DNA of 64,000 bases, taken from NCBI GenBank assembly GCA_002917075.1, contig NTMA01000093.1, forward strand, positions 101,266-165,265, read 5' to 3'. Every line of letters begins with the position of its first letter. Position 1 is the stretch's first letter. Positions 46,014-57,989 of this stretch are shown one piece after another. A program made the translations under genes and the position numbers. Source of the stretch: Hawksworthiomyces lignivorus. Its lineage: Eukaryota > Ascomycota > Sordariomycetes > Ophiostomatales > Ophiostomataceae. The notes below the pieces were generated by a model that was not told the DNA's origin, made no database searches, and saw only the letters and a program-made list of their open reading frames with translations.

Positions 46014-48524
46014 TTATAGCCCACCCATCCAGTCATAATCGCCAAACCCTAGCATTACTTCTTGTGCGGGCATTCTATAAGGATCCACGAAAGAGGACAG
46101 TCCCTGGAGCCCCCAGCCGTCTTCCGATAGCTCTTGCAAAAAAGAAAAGTCGGACTCAGTCGTCTCGGGACTTCGGTGTTCTGGCAAAAGCAGTTGATAG
46201 CCGCTCATAGCATGCATTGTGTTGTTGCCCTGCGACGCTGCTGTCGGCGCTGTGTCCGTAATACCAGGGGCGTCGGCCACCCCGAACAACGGGTTTGCTG
46301 ATGACCTCCTGCGGACCCGCCTAACGTGGATTTCAAGGAGCGTCCCAATCTTGGAGCTGAGGTGGAGGTCATCGACGGTGCACGACTTGAGACCTGAGAT
46401 AGCCCGGTCCATGAGCTCGAGGACGGCCGTCTCCCTCGCTGCAGCCTGGCCAAGCCTGATAGCGGCTATAAAGAGGATTGCCGTCGTAGTAATGTACGAG
46501 AAGATCCGGAAAGGACAGAACTTGAGATCGCCCCAATCCGAAAGCTCCGTCACCTTCTGGAAGATGGCACTGGCTCCGCCGATGATCTCCTGAACGTAGG
46601 AATCGTTGCGGTCCTTGAGACCTGCATCCCGCAATACATACCGGCTGATCCCATGCCGTTCATCAGCAGCCAGCTGCTCACTCAAAGCCCGCATGCCGAT
46701 AGCATTGGCATAGATTCGTATAAAATGGTACTCCATCATGAGTAAGTCTGAAAACCGGCTTCTTGCCTCTATCTCGTACGTAAGTAAGAGAGGCGGGGGG
46801 AGGGAGGGAATGGTTACTTTTAAGTGCCAGAAGGAATCAATGCAATCGATGTTTGACGCACCTTCAGCCTTCGGTACCTTATCCCGCCACCGGTCAAGCA
46901 TGGAGTTGAAATGATCGAGACAACTCTTGTAACGCCCACTGCGAACTAACTTCCGGGTGGTGCCAGGCGAGGAATACAAGATGCCTGTAATCGTTCTGGA
47001 GAGCTCGTTGAGCTCTAGCCAAGCTAACGTCTGTCGGCTAAGCAATGGGGCCACTTCATCCGCGCCAGGGACTTTGTTGACTCCGTGGTGATCTGCAATG
47101 TCGAAGCTTGTTGCGCAGCCCACGCGTGAGCTTAGCTGGATTCCGACGACTGGAAGAATGATCCGGAGTCGAGCGAACCGAGCCTCCAGCTGGGCTCCCA
47201 CTTGGCCGATCTTGCTGGCCAACTCCGGGTCGAAGACGCCGATTTTATGCGCTAAAGACATGGCACAACCGTACAGCATCCACGACGAGTAGGCCGCTCT
47301 CTGTGACGGCTCCGATATATGTCTCTGCCATCGATGGGTATCTACCTCCTTGAAGTCGAGCTTGGAGAAGTCGATGTGAGGGGTGGCCTCGATAATCAAA
47401 CTGGCATCCCAGCCTTCCCTATCTGGCGCATGATGTAACGCCCTCGGATGCCACTCCGTGAGAAGGAGCAGGCCCTCCACAGTACCGGGTGTGAATAGCT
47501 TGTATTGCTGCTCCCGATTGTGCCCCAGAAGGACCCTCAACAGGAGACTTTCGCAGTATTGCCAAAGTCTGGCGTGGATTGCGAAGCTTCTTGCGACACT
47601 GCACGGGCCGGGCAGAATATGATACCGCGATGAGAGCATCAGGATGACCGAGCAGAGAAAGGGATCTTGGGATAAGAGCTGACGATGGAGAGCGGAATCT
47701 GCATAATAAGCGGTCATGGTGGTCGTCAGGGGGCACATGTTCTTGAAGAATCTAGTAAATTGTTAATACCCTAGAGTAAGGGAATATCAAGCCAATTGAT
47801 CAGTCGACGCTTACGCATGGACGAGAGTGATGGCCTCGTATGCAGTGAACCAGCCCATGCGCACAAACCGAGATGAATGCCACATATTGAGGTCCTCATT
47901 TGACACAGCAGCAGGCTCGGGCTGGGCTGTGTCCCCAGAGCTGTTCATCAATATTTGATCGGTAGTCGGCGAAACTCCCCGTAACAAGGCAGAGTCGGGG
48001 GGCCGAGAAATCTCCGGAATTGGTTCAGGGGTATCCCGAGTCCGACTTCGAGTCCGATGGCTACCACGAGGGACTAGGGAGTCATCTTGAACTGCTGTAG
48101 CAAACAGGATGCCCATGGCATCATGGCCATCAGCTAGTGCCGAGTACGTGATGTCGTCAGCCAGGGGACGGGAGCTCGTGTCACTACCATTCGGTGACAC
48201 CCTCTGCGGGGCTGTGGAGCCTGAGAGGCTTGGGGGAGCGGCCGCGGAGCTCCTGGGCCGTCTTTCTTTTGGGCGGGAATCGCCAAAGGTGCACTCGCGC
48301 TGCTCCCGTCTGCAACGAGCACAGGGAGGTGGATGCGGAGCTCCATTCTCTCCGAGGTCGCACTTGATCTTGCGCTGGCGGCAAGCGGTGCACGCTTTGT
48401 AGACCCGCTTGTAGGTGCGCCCCCGTCTTCCTCCCCGTCCGTCTCGTGCCGATCTCTCCATAGGGAAGGGACAAACGGAATTCGCGTCTAGGCTGAAGTT
48501 TGGCCGAGTCGAGACGGCATTCAA
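46014..48524 (-). CDS. Zn2Cys6 transcription factor
   Basis: Exons 48524-47815 and 47751-46014 give 815 aa. A further in-frame 51-nt intron (46767-46817) is likely, because it would remove a low-complexity P/L/T stretch and yield 798 aa. The zinc cluster near residue 45 reads A-C-T-A-C-R-Q-R-K-I-K-C-D, then P-C-A-R-C-R-R-E-Q-R-E-C with a longish linker. A Ser/Pro-rich linker follows. The rest has the fungal-specific middle region, including A-Y-S-S-W-M-L-Y-G-C-A-M-S-L-A-H-K-I and Y-H-F-I-R-I-Y-A-N-A-I-G. It is divergent from the enoyl-reductase gene across about 1 kb, a common layout for a pathway-specific regulator. Confidence 0.9.
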
Positions 48525-49580
48525 CGGGAAAAGGCGGACTTTCCGGAGGTGCGGGGAGAGATGCGGATGTGGGTATCTATGCTTCTAGTTTGTGCTCTCT
48601 GATATGCTGACGGACAATCCGGAAGTGCGCGGATATGCCCTGGTCTCGGGAATTTTCAGTTTAGTAATAGATGTATAATGCTATACTCCTTGACTATTTA
48701 TTCGTTCTCTCCGTATAGATCTAGATGCCCATGCGGAGACAGGAAAAGCTGTACGGACTGAGTCAATGAGGGGTAAAATCTAGGGCTTTAAGTCGTCCTG
48801 ACATCTTCCCGGTTGTTATTGTCGGCATTTGCAGTAATTTACTGATCTTCCAAACACTATGCTCATGGCGCAATGGCCAGTCAAGCATATGTGACGGCGC
48901 ATCACAATTCACAATATCGCCCCTTCATGACTGTGAAAGACTGCGCTGCCGACCCACTGTGCCCTTGGGCGGCTGGGGGAGGCAATGATCCAGAAGACTC
49001 GGGCTATCCACTCCAGTACTGTAGTGATCTACGCGATATTACTACCATTACCCTGAGGACCGTGCCAATTCTGACTCCGGCGATGAAGGAAGGGCCACGG
49101 AACACGATCGGCGGTGACGACAGCGTTGTTGTGCTTATGAGAATGTGGAATGAGCCGATGACTACGAGGCCTATTATGAAAGGGCTTAGACTGTACTTTT
49201 TATTTTGACGCAGATATCAGACAGAACGTAGAAGGTGGCTCCCGATTAGAAATACTGGTGAAATGTAGAACAGCATTCTGGATGGCAAATGTAGAACGTC
49301 GACGCCATTCTGGGCGAAACTATCACTAGTTGTGAAAGATCAGACACCGTCCGCAAATGTGCCGCTCTGGCCAGTTGGTGATTAGTGTGCCCTTCCGAAT
49401 CGGCCGCCCAAGTGGAATAAGTTGATCCATTTATTGACTGAACAGCACCCTATCCTTTCCTCCGGGGAGCGGAGACTCCGTACGACAACTGAAAATACGG
49501 CCACCCTCTCAACCCTACCGCAAAGTCCCTCTCTTTCTCGTCTCTCCTCTGTCCGCCACGAGTTGTGAAATCGTTTTAGA
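48525..49580. promoter_or_regulatory. Divergent promoter between Zn2Cys6 regulator and enoyl-reductase gene
   Basis: 1.06 kb, with many CGG/CCG triplets near the regulator start (48525-48640) and a pyrimidine-rich leader just before 49581. A 111-codon ORF (48873-49208) has no recognisable product. Confidence 0.4.
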
Positions 49581-50630
49581 ATGGCAACAGTCAATAAGGC
49601 CCTTTACATCGGACCCGACAACCAAGTCGAGCTCCGCGAACTCTTCGAGCGATACAAACCCTCTGGAGAGCAAGCTCTGATTGAGGTTGAGTATTCAGGC
49701 GTAAATCCTGCAGATGTCAAGCACGGCCAGCACTTCGGCTTGAATCATAATGTCAGTGGCTACGAATGTTGCGGTACCATTATTGAGGCCGGTCCTTCTA
49801 GTCCCTTTTCCGTCGGCGACGTTGTATTTGGCTCCAATGCGACAGGGAAGGGCAAGCCCCAGTCCAACGGAGCACACCAGCACTTCGTGATCGCCGAGCC
49901 TGGCCACATGTGGTTGAAGCTGCCTGCCGGCGTCCCGCACGCCGACGCGGCGGTCTTGTCGATCGTTGTCCGGACAGCGGCGGACGCGCTCTTCAACGCC
50001 TTCGGGCTTTCTTTCCCTGCCGCAGGCATCGAAGGATCTCCCAGCAGCGGTCCCATTCTCATCTGGGGTGGCGCCAGCTCCGTGGGCGTCGCAGCTATCC
50101 AGCTTTCTAGGGCGGTGGGCATTGCTCCAATCTTGGTGACGGCTTCTGAGAAGAATCATAAAGCGCTCCTGGATATTGGTGCCACGGAGTGCTTTGACTA
50201 CCGGAGCCAGACAGTGACTTCGGATATACAGAGTTCGCTGGATTCGGCCGGGCGGCCTCTTGCTTATGTCTTCGACACAGTTTGCACGAGAGGGGATGAC
50301 TCGACAACCACAAAGTGCGAGGTGCTCAAGTCGACCGTAGACGTCAAATACGCCAGCGTCTTGCCCATTTTCGGTAACCCGAAATGGACACTGGTAGTGG
50401 CTGGAAGGGGCTTTGACCTCCCCTCCCCGGGCGGTTTTGCCAAGGCTCAGCCAGAGCGGGATATACCTCTTCAAAAGATATCACAGTGGGCAGTCGAACA
50501 TTACGGCAATGGGTTTGTAATTCCGCGAGTAAGGATTGTGAAGGATGCCAGGGTTGCCATACAAGCAGTCATGGATTCTGCCGATGGCAAGATCAGCTTT
50601 GAAAAGGTAGCCATACAACATCCACTCTAA
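49581..50630 (+). CDS. Trans-acting enoyl-reductase-like, zinc-independent MDR dehydrogenase
   Basis: A single 349-codon exon, the usual length. The N-terminal GroES-like fold has E-V-E-Y-S-G-V-N-P-A-D-V-K and G-Y-E-C-C-G-T-I; the G-H-E zinc ligand of alcohol dehydrogenases is absent. The nucleotide-binding motif I-W-G-G-A-S-S-V-G-V-A-A-I-Q-L is near residue 160. This arrangement is that of fungal toxin-type and LovC-like enoyl reductases that reduce polyketide intermediates with NADPH, and of quinone-type oxidoreductases. No polyketide synthase lies in this window, so the partner is unknown. Confidence 0.88.
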   Translation: MATVNKALYIGPDNQVELRELFERYKPSGEQALIEVEYSGVNPADVKHGQHFGLNHNVSGYECCGTIIEAGPSSPFSVGDVVFGSNATGKGKPQSNGAHQHFVIAEPGHMWLKLPAGVPHADAAVLSIVVRTAADALFNAFGLSFPAAGIEGSPSSGPILIWGGASSVGVAAIQLSRAVGIAPILVTASEKNHKALLDIGATECFDYRSQTVTSDIQSSLDSAGRPLAYVFDTVCTRGDDSTTTKCEVLKSTVDVKYASVLPIFGNPKWTLVVAGRGFDLPSPGGFAKAQPERDIPLQKISQWAVEHYGNGFVIPRVRIVKDARVAIQAVMDSADGKISFEKVAIQHPL

Positions 50631-51087
50631 GAGGAAATAGCATAGATAAAATCAATACTAGCTAGCATATAAATAGGTATCTTATGACCACAATAGCTAG
50701 TGGTCGCTAGAGAACCCGGCGTCTATTAAGTGCTGCGTCCACAATTACTATTCTTCGTGCTCAATTCCTACCTCACTGGCCAAGGAGCGTTTCACTTCAT
50801 TTCGTGTTACTTAGTATCCCCAAGGGACAAAATGCCAACACTTTGAAGACATATGTAATGGAACGGTACCTAGAAGAAGGCAGCAGCCGAAGCGGCACAA
50901 ACGAAATACAGTACACGGCGGAGCAGAGCTTAAACTTTATCTAAATTACTAGGGTCCTTGTCCTGAACACAGCAACAATATCAACATCCTACTTGTTTGC
51001 GGTTTTTATGCTATGTACGATTCAAATGGCTTGGGCCCGGGAGGTCTTTGAAACGTGGTTGGCGGTTGGAATCAAACTAATTTGATG
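50631..51087. other. Intergenic, convergent 3' flanks
   Basis: About 455 bp. No gene or repeat was seen. Confidence 0.6.
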
Positions 51088-52014
51088 TCAATTTTGCGTC
51101 TCCAAGCGCATTCGAAAAGGTAGACTTACCCTGATGCTCTTTTCCCTGTCTAATACCAACGCTTCCATCCCGAAAACGATGAAAGAATTGTGTCTATCGA
51201 TGAGGCCGCCGGCTACCTTTTCAAATGCTTTCTGAGCCCTCCTTAACGCAGTGATTGATGCCTTGTCCTTCAGGTAGACCTTGTAGACAAGAGCAAAGTT
51301 AGGCATATTTCCGCCCCCGAAGTAAGAGGCTAGATCGAAATGCTCCGAGACTATTCCGACATTAGCAATGACTTTCCACACCTCGTCTGCGGCGGTTTCT
51401 TCGATTGCAGCGACGAGGAGCGGGGAAACGTGGTTTTCTAGTTCTTCTCCGACTCGGTCGTTCTGAGAGGTTGCGAGGAAGAGCATCGCGGCCGTGTGCG
51501 GCCCCCCATCGAGCGTAGTGCTTAACGTGTGCGCGGCCTGGTTGGTCTTGAGAGCGACGTCCTTTTCATATGCCATGAGGGAGATGGCGGTCTCAAAGTC
51601 CGCAAAAAGTGACGCATCCGGCCCTACCGTCGTCTTCGTGTAGTCGGAGGCGAAACACGCTTTGACATGGTCCCAATCCCTGAAGAACAGTTCTGTCACG
51701 TCGTCACGGCCAACCCAAAGCTGGTTGGCATTCAGTGGGGCATCTGGTCGCGGGCCAAACGCTGAGTCGAAGACCTGAATCTGGATGTACTTGCTATGGG
51801 TTTTTTTTTTTTGGCGCCGTCAGCCTCTGGCAGATTTCCGGAGCACGCTCTTGCGAAGCCCCATCACTCACTGGGGTTTAAAATTGGGTTCCTCGGGGGC
51901 ATCAGAAATTCTGCCGTGGACCTGGAATCGGTGGTCAAAGTACTCCTTTCGGGTCATGTCCGGCTTACGCCGGCTACAGGCAATCTGCTTGATCAGGTGT
52001 GTCTGAGAAACCAT
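51088..52014 (-). CDS. EthD-domain protein
   Basis: Exons 52014-51872 and 51793-51088 give 282 aa; the 78-nt intron joins N-F-K-P to H-K-Y-I-Q-I-Q-V-F. The start of the EthD domain is clear: R-R-K-P-D-M-T-R-K-E-Y-F-D-H-R-F-Q-V-H-G. A second ferredoxin-like half may follow after residue 150. Fungal EthD proteins include decarboxylase or dehydratase partners of polyketide pathways, but many have no known activity. It faces the enoyl-reductase gene, so a shared pathway is possible. Confidence 0.82.
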
Positions 52015-52321
52015 GACGGGAGAACACTGAAGCAGAAGGAGGACATAGTGGTCAAAGCACAAGAGCAAAGACTCACTATGCCAAGTCTATAAATAGGGTC
52101 TACGATAAACACACCCAGGACAGGACTGGATTAAAGTTGATTACTGGCTTCTCCTTGCGGGGTCCCCGGATGCGAACCACTCGATGAGCCACACGGAGGA
52201 TCCGGCTAGGGCTCCGGTAACTCACGGAATTCGGGAACTGTCGGATTTTGTGTTATACAATTAAGTTCTCCACAACCCCCATAAGAATCTAAAGAGAGTA
52301 TGATGAACTGCTGCATCCGTC

Positions 52322-53008
52322 AACTTGTCGTTTGCCCTTCGGCAATTCCGACGGCAAATTCGATTGCACAGCTCATCCGCGCTGAACCCCGAAAGCCCTT
52401 CTGAAAATGCCCGTGTCAGCTATCAATCCGACGCCAAAGCCATGCAGGTAGATGACGACCCGGAAGAAGTACGTTTCGAGTATACCTTCACAGAGGATAC
52501 AATTATGGCCGGGTATTCCAGAGCGACTCTTTTCATGTCGTGCGAGGAGCACGATGACCTAGACGTCTTTGTGCAGCTAAGAAAGGCCGATGCAAATGGA
52601 AAGATGCTACAATCACTGAAAATCCCAGCAGAGGCCCTCGGGTTGTCGCCGCACGATGTCGAGCCCGTCAACCCGGTTAAGTATCTGGGTCCCACTGGCA
52701 TATTGCGCGCCAGTCATCGCAAAACAGACGAGAAGCTCAGCAAACCGTACCGGCCCATCTCGAGCCATAGAGATATCGAGGCAGTGGCTCCGGGGACGAT
52801 TGTCAAGCTCGAGATTAGGCTGTGGCCGACCGCGATAGCCTTTTCGAAGGAAGAAAAGCTGATCCTTAAAGTGTCCGGGCATCCCATGTCCCTTGCTAAG
52901 TTCGTACCGCTGCGAGGGGCATTCACATCCGAGAACAAAGGCTGGCATTTCGTCCACCTCGGTGGCGAGCATAGTATCTATATCGATATACCGATCGCAA
53001 AGGTGTAG
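52322..53008 (+). pseudogene. 5'-truncated CocE/NonD-type hydrolase (C-terminal jelly-roll domain only)
   Basis: The open frame begins without an ATG at the L-H-S-S-S-A-L strand of an X-Pro dipeptidyl-peptidase C-terminal-type domain. It continues through V-S-Y-Q-S-D, D-L-D-V-F-V-Q-L-R-K and G-I-L-R-A-S-H-R to the normal end of such proteins. The whole alpha/beta-hydrolase catalytic domain (about 350 residues with Ser-Asp-His) is missing. The first internal ATG would start inside a beta strand. The remaining frame is intact, so the truncation is probably recent. It cannot be catalytic. Confidence 0.75.
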
Positions 53009-53350
53009 ATATAAATAGAATATCGGGTTGTATCTTTAAACGGAAACGTGTCCTTCAAGCCAAAGTTATATACATAATTTGACGTCATAACCTTATCTTC
53101 GATCCTTCATCTTGCCTCTCGCACGAGACTTAGGTGTTATTCCAAAACGATTAAATTAATATCGCAACAAAGGTTAAACCTAATTCTAGCTGGAGAAGAT
53201 TTTACGATGTAAAATGTTTTAAAACTAGTTTAGCTCTTTTAAGGGATCCGGTATAATTTCGCCAATCTGGTAGTACACTTTTATTATATTATTAAATTTT
53301 TTTAAAAAAAAAAGCATAAGAGATTCTGGAAATATAATTCTTTTTAATAT
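53009..53350. other. AT-rich spacer between two gene relics
   Basis: About 340 bp of AT-rich sequence with A/T tracts near 53290-53312. No gene was seen. Confidence 0.5.
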
Positions 53351-53722
53351 AAGCGTAGGGGCACCGACTCGTGTGGTGGCTTCAGCAGCAGCATCTTGGA
53401 CGCCATCAGGCAGACCTTGATCATCGGCAACGCACGTGCAGCCATGACCAAAGACATAGGTGCTCGAGTTTCGTTAAAAGAGGCATTTTATATGGCTACG
53501 TTCGGCGGCGCAAAGGTCTGTGGAATGGACGACAAGATTGGGACATTTGCCGTCGGTAAGGAATTTGATGCACTAAAGATTAGTACAGCAGAGTAGGTGG
53601 GCACAAGCACACTCGTAGAAGAAGAGGACACAGTAGAGATCATCTTCGAGAAGTTTTTGATGTCGGGAGATGACAGGAACATTGTGTCCGTGTATGTCCA
53701 AGGTAGATTAGTGAAAGCTTAA
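53351..53722 (+). pseudogene. Guanine deaminase C-terminal relic with in-frame stop
   Basis: One frame reads G-T-D-S-C-G-G-F-S-S-S-I-L-D-A-I-R-Q, then E-A-F-Y-M-A-T-F-G-G-A-K-V-C-G-M-D-D-K-I-G and F-A-V-G-K-E-F-D-A-L. A TAG follows at 53594-53596. The same frame goes on with E-K-F-L-M-S-G-D-D-R-N-I and V-Y-V-Q-G-R to a TAA at 53720. This is the C-terminal third of guanine deaminase; the Asp of G-T-D is a metal ligand. All upstream exons are gone. Confidence 0.8.
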
Positions 53723-54242
53723 CTATTGCTAGCTTTTATGCGGTGTAAATTCTTCTAGTCTAAAACATACCAGAGAGCATCAATAATGTCAATTACACAA
53801 GTTTCATTATTGTCAAAGCTAATTGTAATTATAATAAATTAAAGAAGTGTTGGTTCGAGGTTCCTTTACCCGTTTATATCTATCCATCGCTAAAAGGTCT
53901 TGACGTTGAGAAGATGCACCATAATATATCGAGCTATGAGCAATACGACAATGAATCGATGTCCGCCATCCTACATAGATCGCTGTGCAAAGAGTGTGAC
54001 TGAACGTATTTTAACCCATTAGACTGGGCAGGTAGATGGCGCTAATGTGAACTGCTATTGCAAAGACACTTATGACAGATCGGCCTTTGTGGACTCTCAG
54101 CGGCTTATATCAGGGCAGATTCAATGCTGGCTGGCGGCAAATGTCTAGTTACAAGCTATATCGTTCGAATCTTTGGAGTATTCTAAATTTATTGACATGA
54201 CGCAACTGTAGCCTGGAGTTGACGAGGTTTGTTATGTACTTC
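53723..54242. other. Intergenic
   Basis: About 520 bp, the 3' flank of the MFS gene. No feature was recognised. Confidence 0.55.
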
Positions 54243-56272
54243 TTAAGGGAGGCCTTCTTCACCTTCGAGGAGGATTTCATGGCCGCTACCCTCATATATC
54301 CAGATGGCCGAAATGCAGCCTAGAACCGATACGAACGCCACGCCCCACCAGCCGCCTTCGACCACGCCATGGCTGAGACAACGACCATACCACCAGCCGC
54401 CCACGACCGGTCCCACCGTGCGGAAGCACGCCGATACGCTCTGCCCAAGGCCGTGGACCGTGCCGAGCACGCTCGGGTGCGGACTACAGTTATTCAGCAA
54501 GATGATGCTCGCCGGCAGCGTAAACGTCCGCGCCGTGACTTGCACAAGCAGCACAGCAACAACGCCGATCCACACTAGAGGCCCTGACGCAGGCGCAGGC
54601 GGCGCTGCCGACGATGGCAGGATCGCGAGGAAGGGCGCCGCGAAGTACGCCAGGGGAAAGCCGACGAGAAACCAGCGGAAGGACCGCATGGTCCCGAGCC
54701 GGGCATGGACGGGCGGATACAGAGTCAGCTGCAACAACATGCCTAGGACGCCCAAGAAGCACGTGGCGATGCCGACGTCCGTGGCCGGCATTCCGAGACC
54801 GTGATCAAGCTTAAAAAACAGAGATGGTCTGTCATGGGTAGCAGATGCACGCACAAACGCAGACGGCGCGCCAGAGGAGGATGTGGACCGCGATGTTGAG
54901 AGGAAGAGCGCCCAAACGCTGCCGAACGCTCCGAGGTGGAAATCGTAGAAGGCCGTGGAGAGTAGCACGAGCACGACGTTGCGCGTCCAGATCCGCCGAA
55001 GAGGCAGCACTCGTTGGGGCTGGGGCATAAGGTTCTGCGTCGGTGCCGAGTCTTTGGACGTGACAGACTCTAGAGCAATAGGTGCAAATTCGCTACTCTG
55101 GACAAGAGCGTACCCGCGGGCCGAGGGGCTGCACATAAGAAGCTGTTTCATCTTGCATACGACATGCAGACCAAGGTCAAATTTCCCGCGGCGCGACTTG
55201 GATGTCTATTTCTGTTAGTCGACAGAGCAAAAGGATGGGACTAGGAGCTACTCACTTCTTCTAAAAAGAGAAACACTACACAGGCGGAAATTGTTAAGCA
55301 TAAGGCATTTAACATGCTAGGTAAGGCGTAAGGATAGTCTCGAATCCAATCGTATGCTAGCAGGCCGCCGGGGCCAAAAATATGAGGCAGACTCGTGGCA
55401 GGATCGGCGAGAAAGCCGCCCATAACTGGAGCAATAGAATTCGCATTAGAATGGAAGCAAAAAGGAAACGAAAATTGGAATATGAGGATGAAACAAGCTG
55501 AAGTAGCGAGAAAGAATAAGAGGCAAAGAGGGGTAGGGTAAGCAAGTGATATTCAATACGATAGCAAAGCCTACCAGGACCAATAATATTTGCCAAGTTA
55601 AAACTCATTGGAAGAATCAAGAACGCCCTCGACTGGTACTTTTTGTCTCCGATGATCTCGGAAATCATGGTGCGACTGTATGCCAGGTAAGCGACCAACG
55701 CACTTTCTTCGCTGACCCATATACGGGGTTTTCACTTACATGATGCCCACCGTGCCATTGACGCCGCCGCCTACGACTCGCCAAAAGGCGGCCCAGAAAA
55801 AGGACGTGGCGAACCCGTAGCCGACGCACGAGAGAGCCGTTCCGGCAAGCCCGACAATCAGCACAGGTTTGCGCCCACACCAGCGGGCGTCCGCCGCCTT
55901 GCCCCAGAGAATGGCCGTTAGCACCTGCGCGCCCGTGAAGCAGCCTTGTAGGACACCGGCCTGTGCCGCGGCCGCGGCATCTGGCAGCGTGCCGTCGAGC
56001 GACTTCAGCTGGAAGAAGACGTAGGCCTGTAGTGAGGCTACTTGCAAGAAGTCAACGTAGCGGCAGAGAAACAGGATGGCGAGCTGGCCCTTGCGCGGCA
56101 ACGATATCCAGGTCACGGGTCCGGCCGGCGACGACAACGACGACGGTGGCTGCGGCTGCGCTTCGCCATCGACAGTAGCATATTCTTTTGTCTCGTCCTC
56201 GTGGGTGTTCAAAAAGCCCGCTCGTGCAGCGAGACTATAACCAGTTGCCGTTCCTACGGGCATCGTCGTCAC
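54243..56272 (-). CDS. Major facilitator superfamily transporter
   Basis: Exons 56272-55740, 55675-55575, 55425-55256 and 55205-54243 give 588 aa in frame. The N-terminal cytosolic tail precedes about 12 hydrophobic segments. The MFS loop 2-3 signature is G-K-A-A-D-A-R-W-C-G-R-K-P-V. The stretch R-T-M-I-S-E-I-I-G-D-K-K-Y-Q-S-R-A-F and N-I-I-G-P-V-M-G-G-F-L-A-D-P is characteristic of the fungal group related to plant zinc-induced facilitators and yeast YCR023C. A long cytosolic loop (about 270-330) separates the halves. The substrate is unknown; an exporter role for a local product is possible. Confidence 0.9.
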
Positions 56273-56921
56273 CGCTGCACCTCTGTCGTTGCTCTTAACA
56301 CAAGAAATATATTGGTCCTGCTTGTGGGTATAATTGGGGCGTCTTGGCAGACGACATCGGGCAATAAATCCTTTAAAAACTTGTCTGCAAATTCACAGCA
56401 TTTGTGTACATATAACTGGCGTGAGTGTCAGGGGTCGAGGAGCCCCCCCCCCCCCCCAAAAAAAAAAAATAGAATTGTAATTCTACGAGTACGTTTGGTG
56501 CAGGAGAGCGTGATGACGACTTCCCCAATGACACGCGTACTGTAGCGCCCAAAGTGGTTCCTGGGGGATGCAAGAGCAGGGTACTTTCTTTGATGTTAGG
56601 ACCACGTACGAGTCATGTTGAGAAAAAAGGGTGACTGGGGGTGATATGGCCCCACTTGGCTCTACCCCTTTCCGGGATTCTACCATTTCTCTTATCAGAT
56701 AGAACTAGCGCGTAGGCTGTACACGTACGCAAATATGCGTACTCCTTCAGCACATGGGACGACGGAAATCATTGATTGTTCTATCTGTGCAACCTATGAA
56801 GACAGAAAGATAGCAGTAACACTAGGATATCTGATACATGCTGTATGGCAATACACCCTTCCCTTTTATAAATTCTTATCCTACAATTGCCTTCCACGAA
56901 TGGCTGCGGCCGACCCATTGT
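56273..56921. other. Intergenic with a C15A12 tract
   Basis: A run of 15 C followed by 12 A lies at 56443-56469. This is the upstream region of the MFS gene and the 3' flank of the sulfotransferase-like gene. No gene was seen. Confidence 0.5.
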
Positions 56922-57989
56922 CTAAGATGTCCGTCTCACCCAAGCCCGCGCGCAGTCTGCAACGTAGAATGAGGCAGTACCCAAAACAATCATCGCGCCT
57001 GTCAGTAGCACCAGAGACGGTCCTGGCTCGCTCAGATGAATATAGAAAGATGACCGCACGAACCTGGCACCCACGCCCGCCACAACGATGATGAGCAGCC
57101 ATCGGAACAGAACGTTGAGCACTTGCATGTGGTTGCGGCGGCGCGAGCGTGATACGAAGGTCGCGCTCTCGTTGATGTTGGGAAACTCTTGGTGCGTAGG
57201 GACCGGCTCGCCCAGAAAAGCACAGAGCGGCTTCCAGCCGTCGCGGACATCGTACTCGAGGAGCCGATCTGCCGGTACGAGGCGGCGTATTGCGTCGTAG
57301 TGTCGTCTGAAGATATCCTTTCCCCGGGACGGAAATTTGCCTTCGAAGAATGTGTCAAAGAACTTGCGGAGCATGGGCTGGTAGATGCCGGCCGCCCAGC
57401 TGAACTGCGAGACTAGCCACAGTTCCGTGTCCATGGCCCGCCAGTAGACCGTCTTCATTGTCGACGCATGCCACGCGTCCACGTCGCGCATCGTCAGGAT
57501 CACCTTTGCCTCCGGATACGCCTGGATCAGCTCCTCGGCAAAGGCCACCGCCGGCCAGTCTGATACGGCCTGGCAGTCACCCAAGAGGCAGTCCCAATCG
57601 TCACGTGTAAATGGTTTGCCCACGCCGTCGTATTTTGCCTTCAGGGCGTCCATCCATATGAGTGCATCGGGTGGATTTTCAATGGAGCAGTTCATCATGT
57701 GGTACGTGTCGATGTAGCCCAGCAACTTCATCGCCTCTCGCATCGCTGCGAATTGCCATTGTTAGCCTTTGGTGCCATATCTCCGCGACGGGCATAGAAG
57801 CCTCGGAATAGCAAAGACCGCATGAAAAATGGATTTGAGGGAAATCATACATGCTGTTCCCGTCCGGCCTAGCCCTAAAAGTAGAACTTTCATTGGCACT
57901 TTCCGTTTGCATTTTCGCCGATCAATGTCAGAGTCATTTGTAAACACATCCGTGATGGGTTTTGGGGGGTACTGCAGAGTGTACGCCAT
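56922..57989 (-). CDS. Sulfotransferase-like P-loop protein with C-terminal membrane segments
   Basis: Exons 57989-57851 and 57745-56922 give 320 aa. The intron joins G-R-T-G-T-A to S-M-R-E-A-M in frame. The P-loop G-L-G-R-T-G-T-A-S-M-R near residue 40 replaces a classic Walker A and fits the PAPS-binding loop of the fungal Sulfotransfer_4 family. D-W-P-A-V-A-F-A-E-E-L and V-I-L-T-M-R-D-V-D-A-W, and W-K-P-L-C-A-F-L-G-E-P-V-P, are further family marks. Two hydrophobic helices at the end (about 255-310) suggest membrane attachment. Some relatives are annotated only as NTPases, so sulfonation is likely but unproven. It shares a strand with the MFS gene. Confidence 0.85.

Noticed and set aside
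48109..48474. Overlapping 70-97 codon ORFs over the second regulator's N-terminus
   Set aside because: GC-rich shadows of the Zn2Cys6 exon on both strands.
49695..50474. 259-codon minus-strand ORF
   Set aside because: Antisense to the enoyl-reductase gene, with Arg/Pro-rich translation and no domain.
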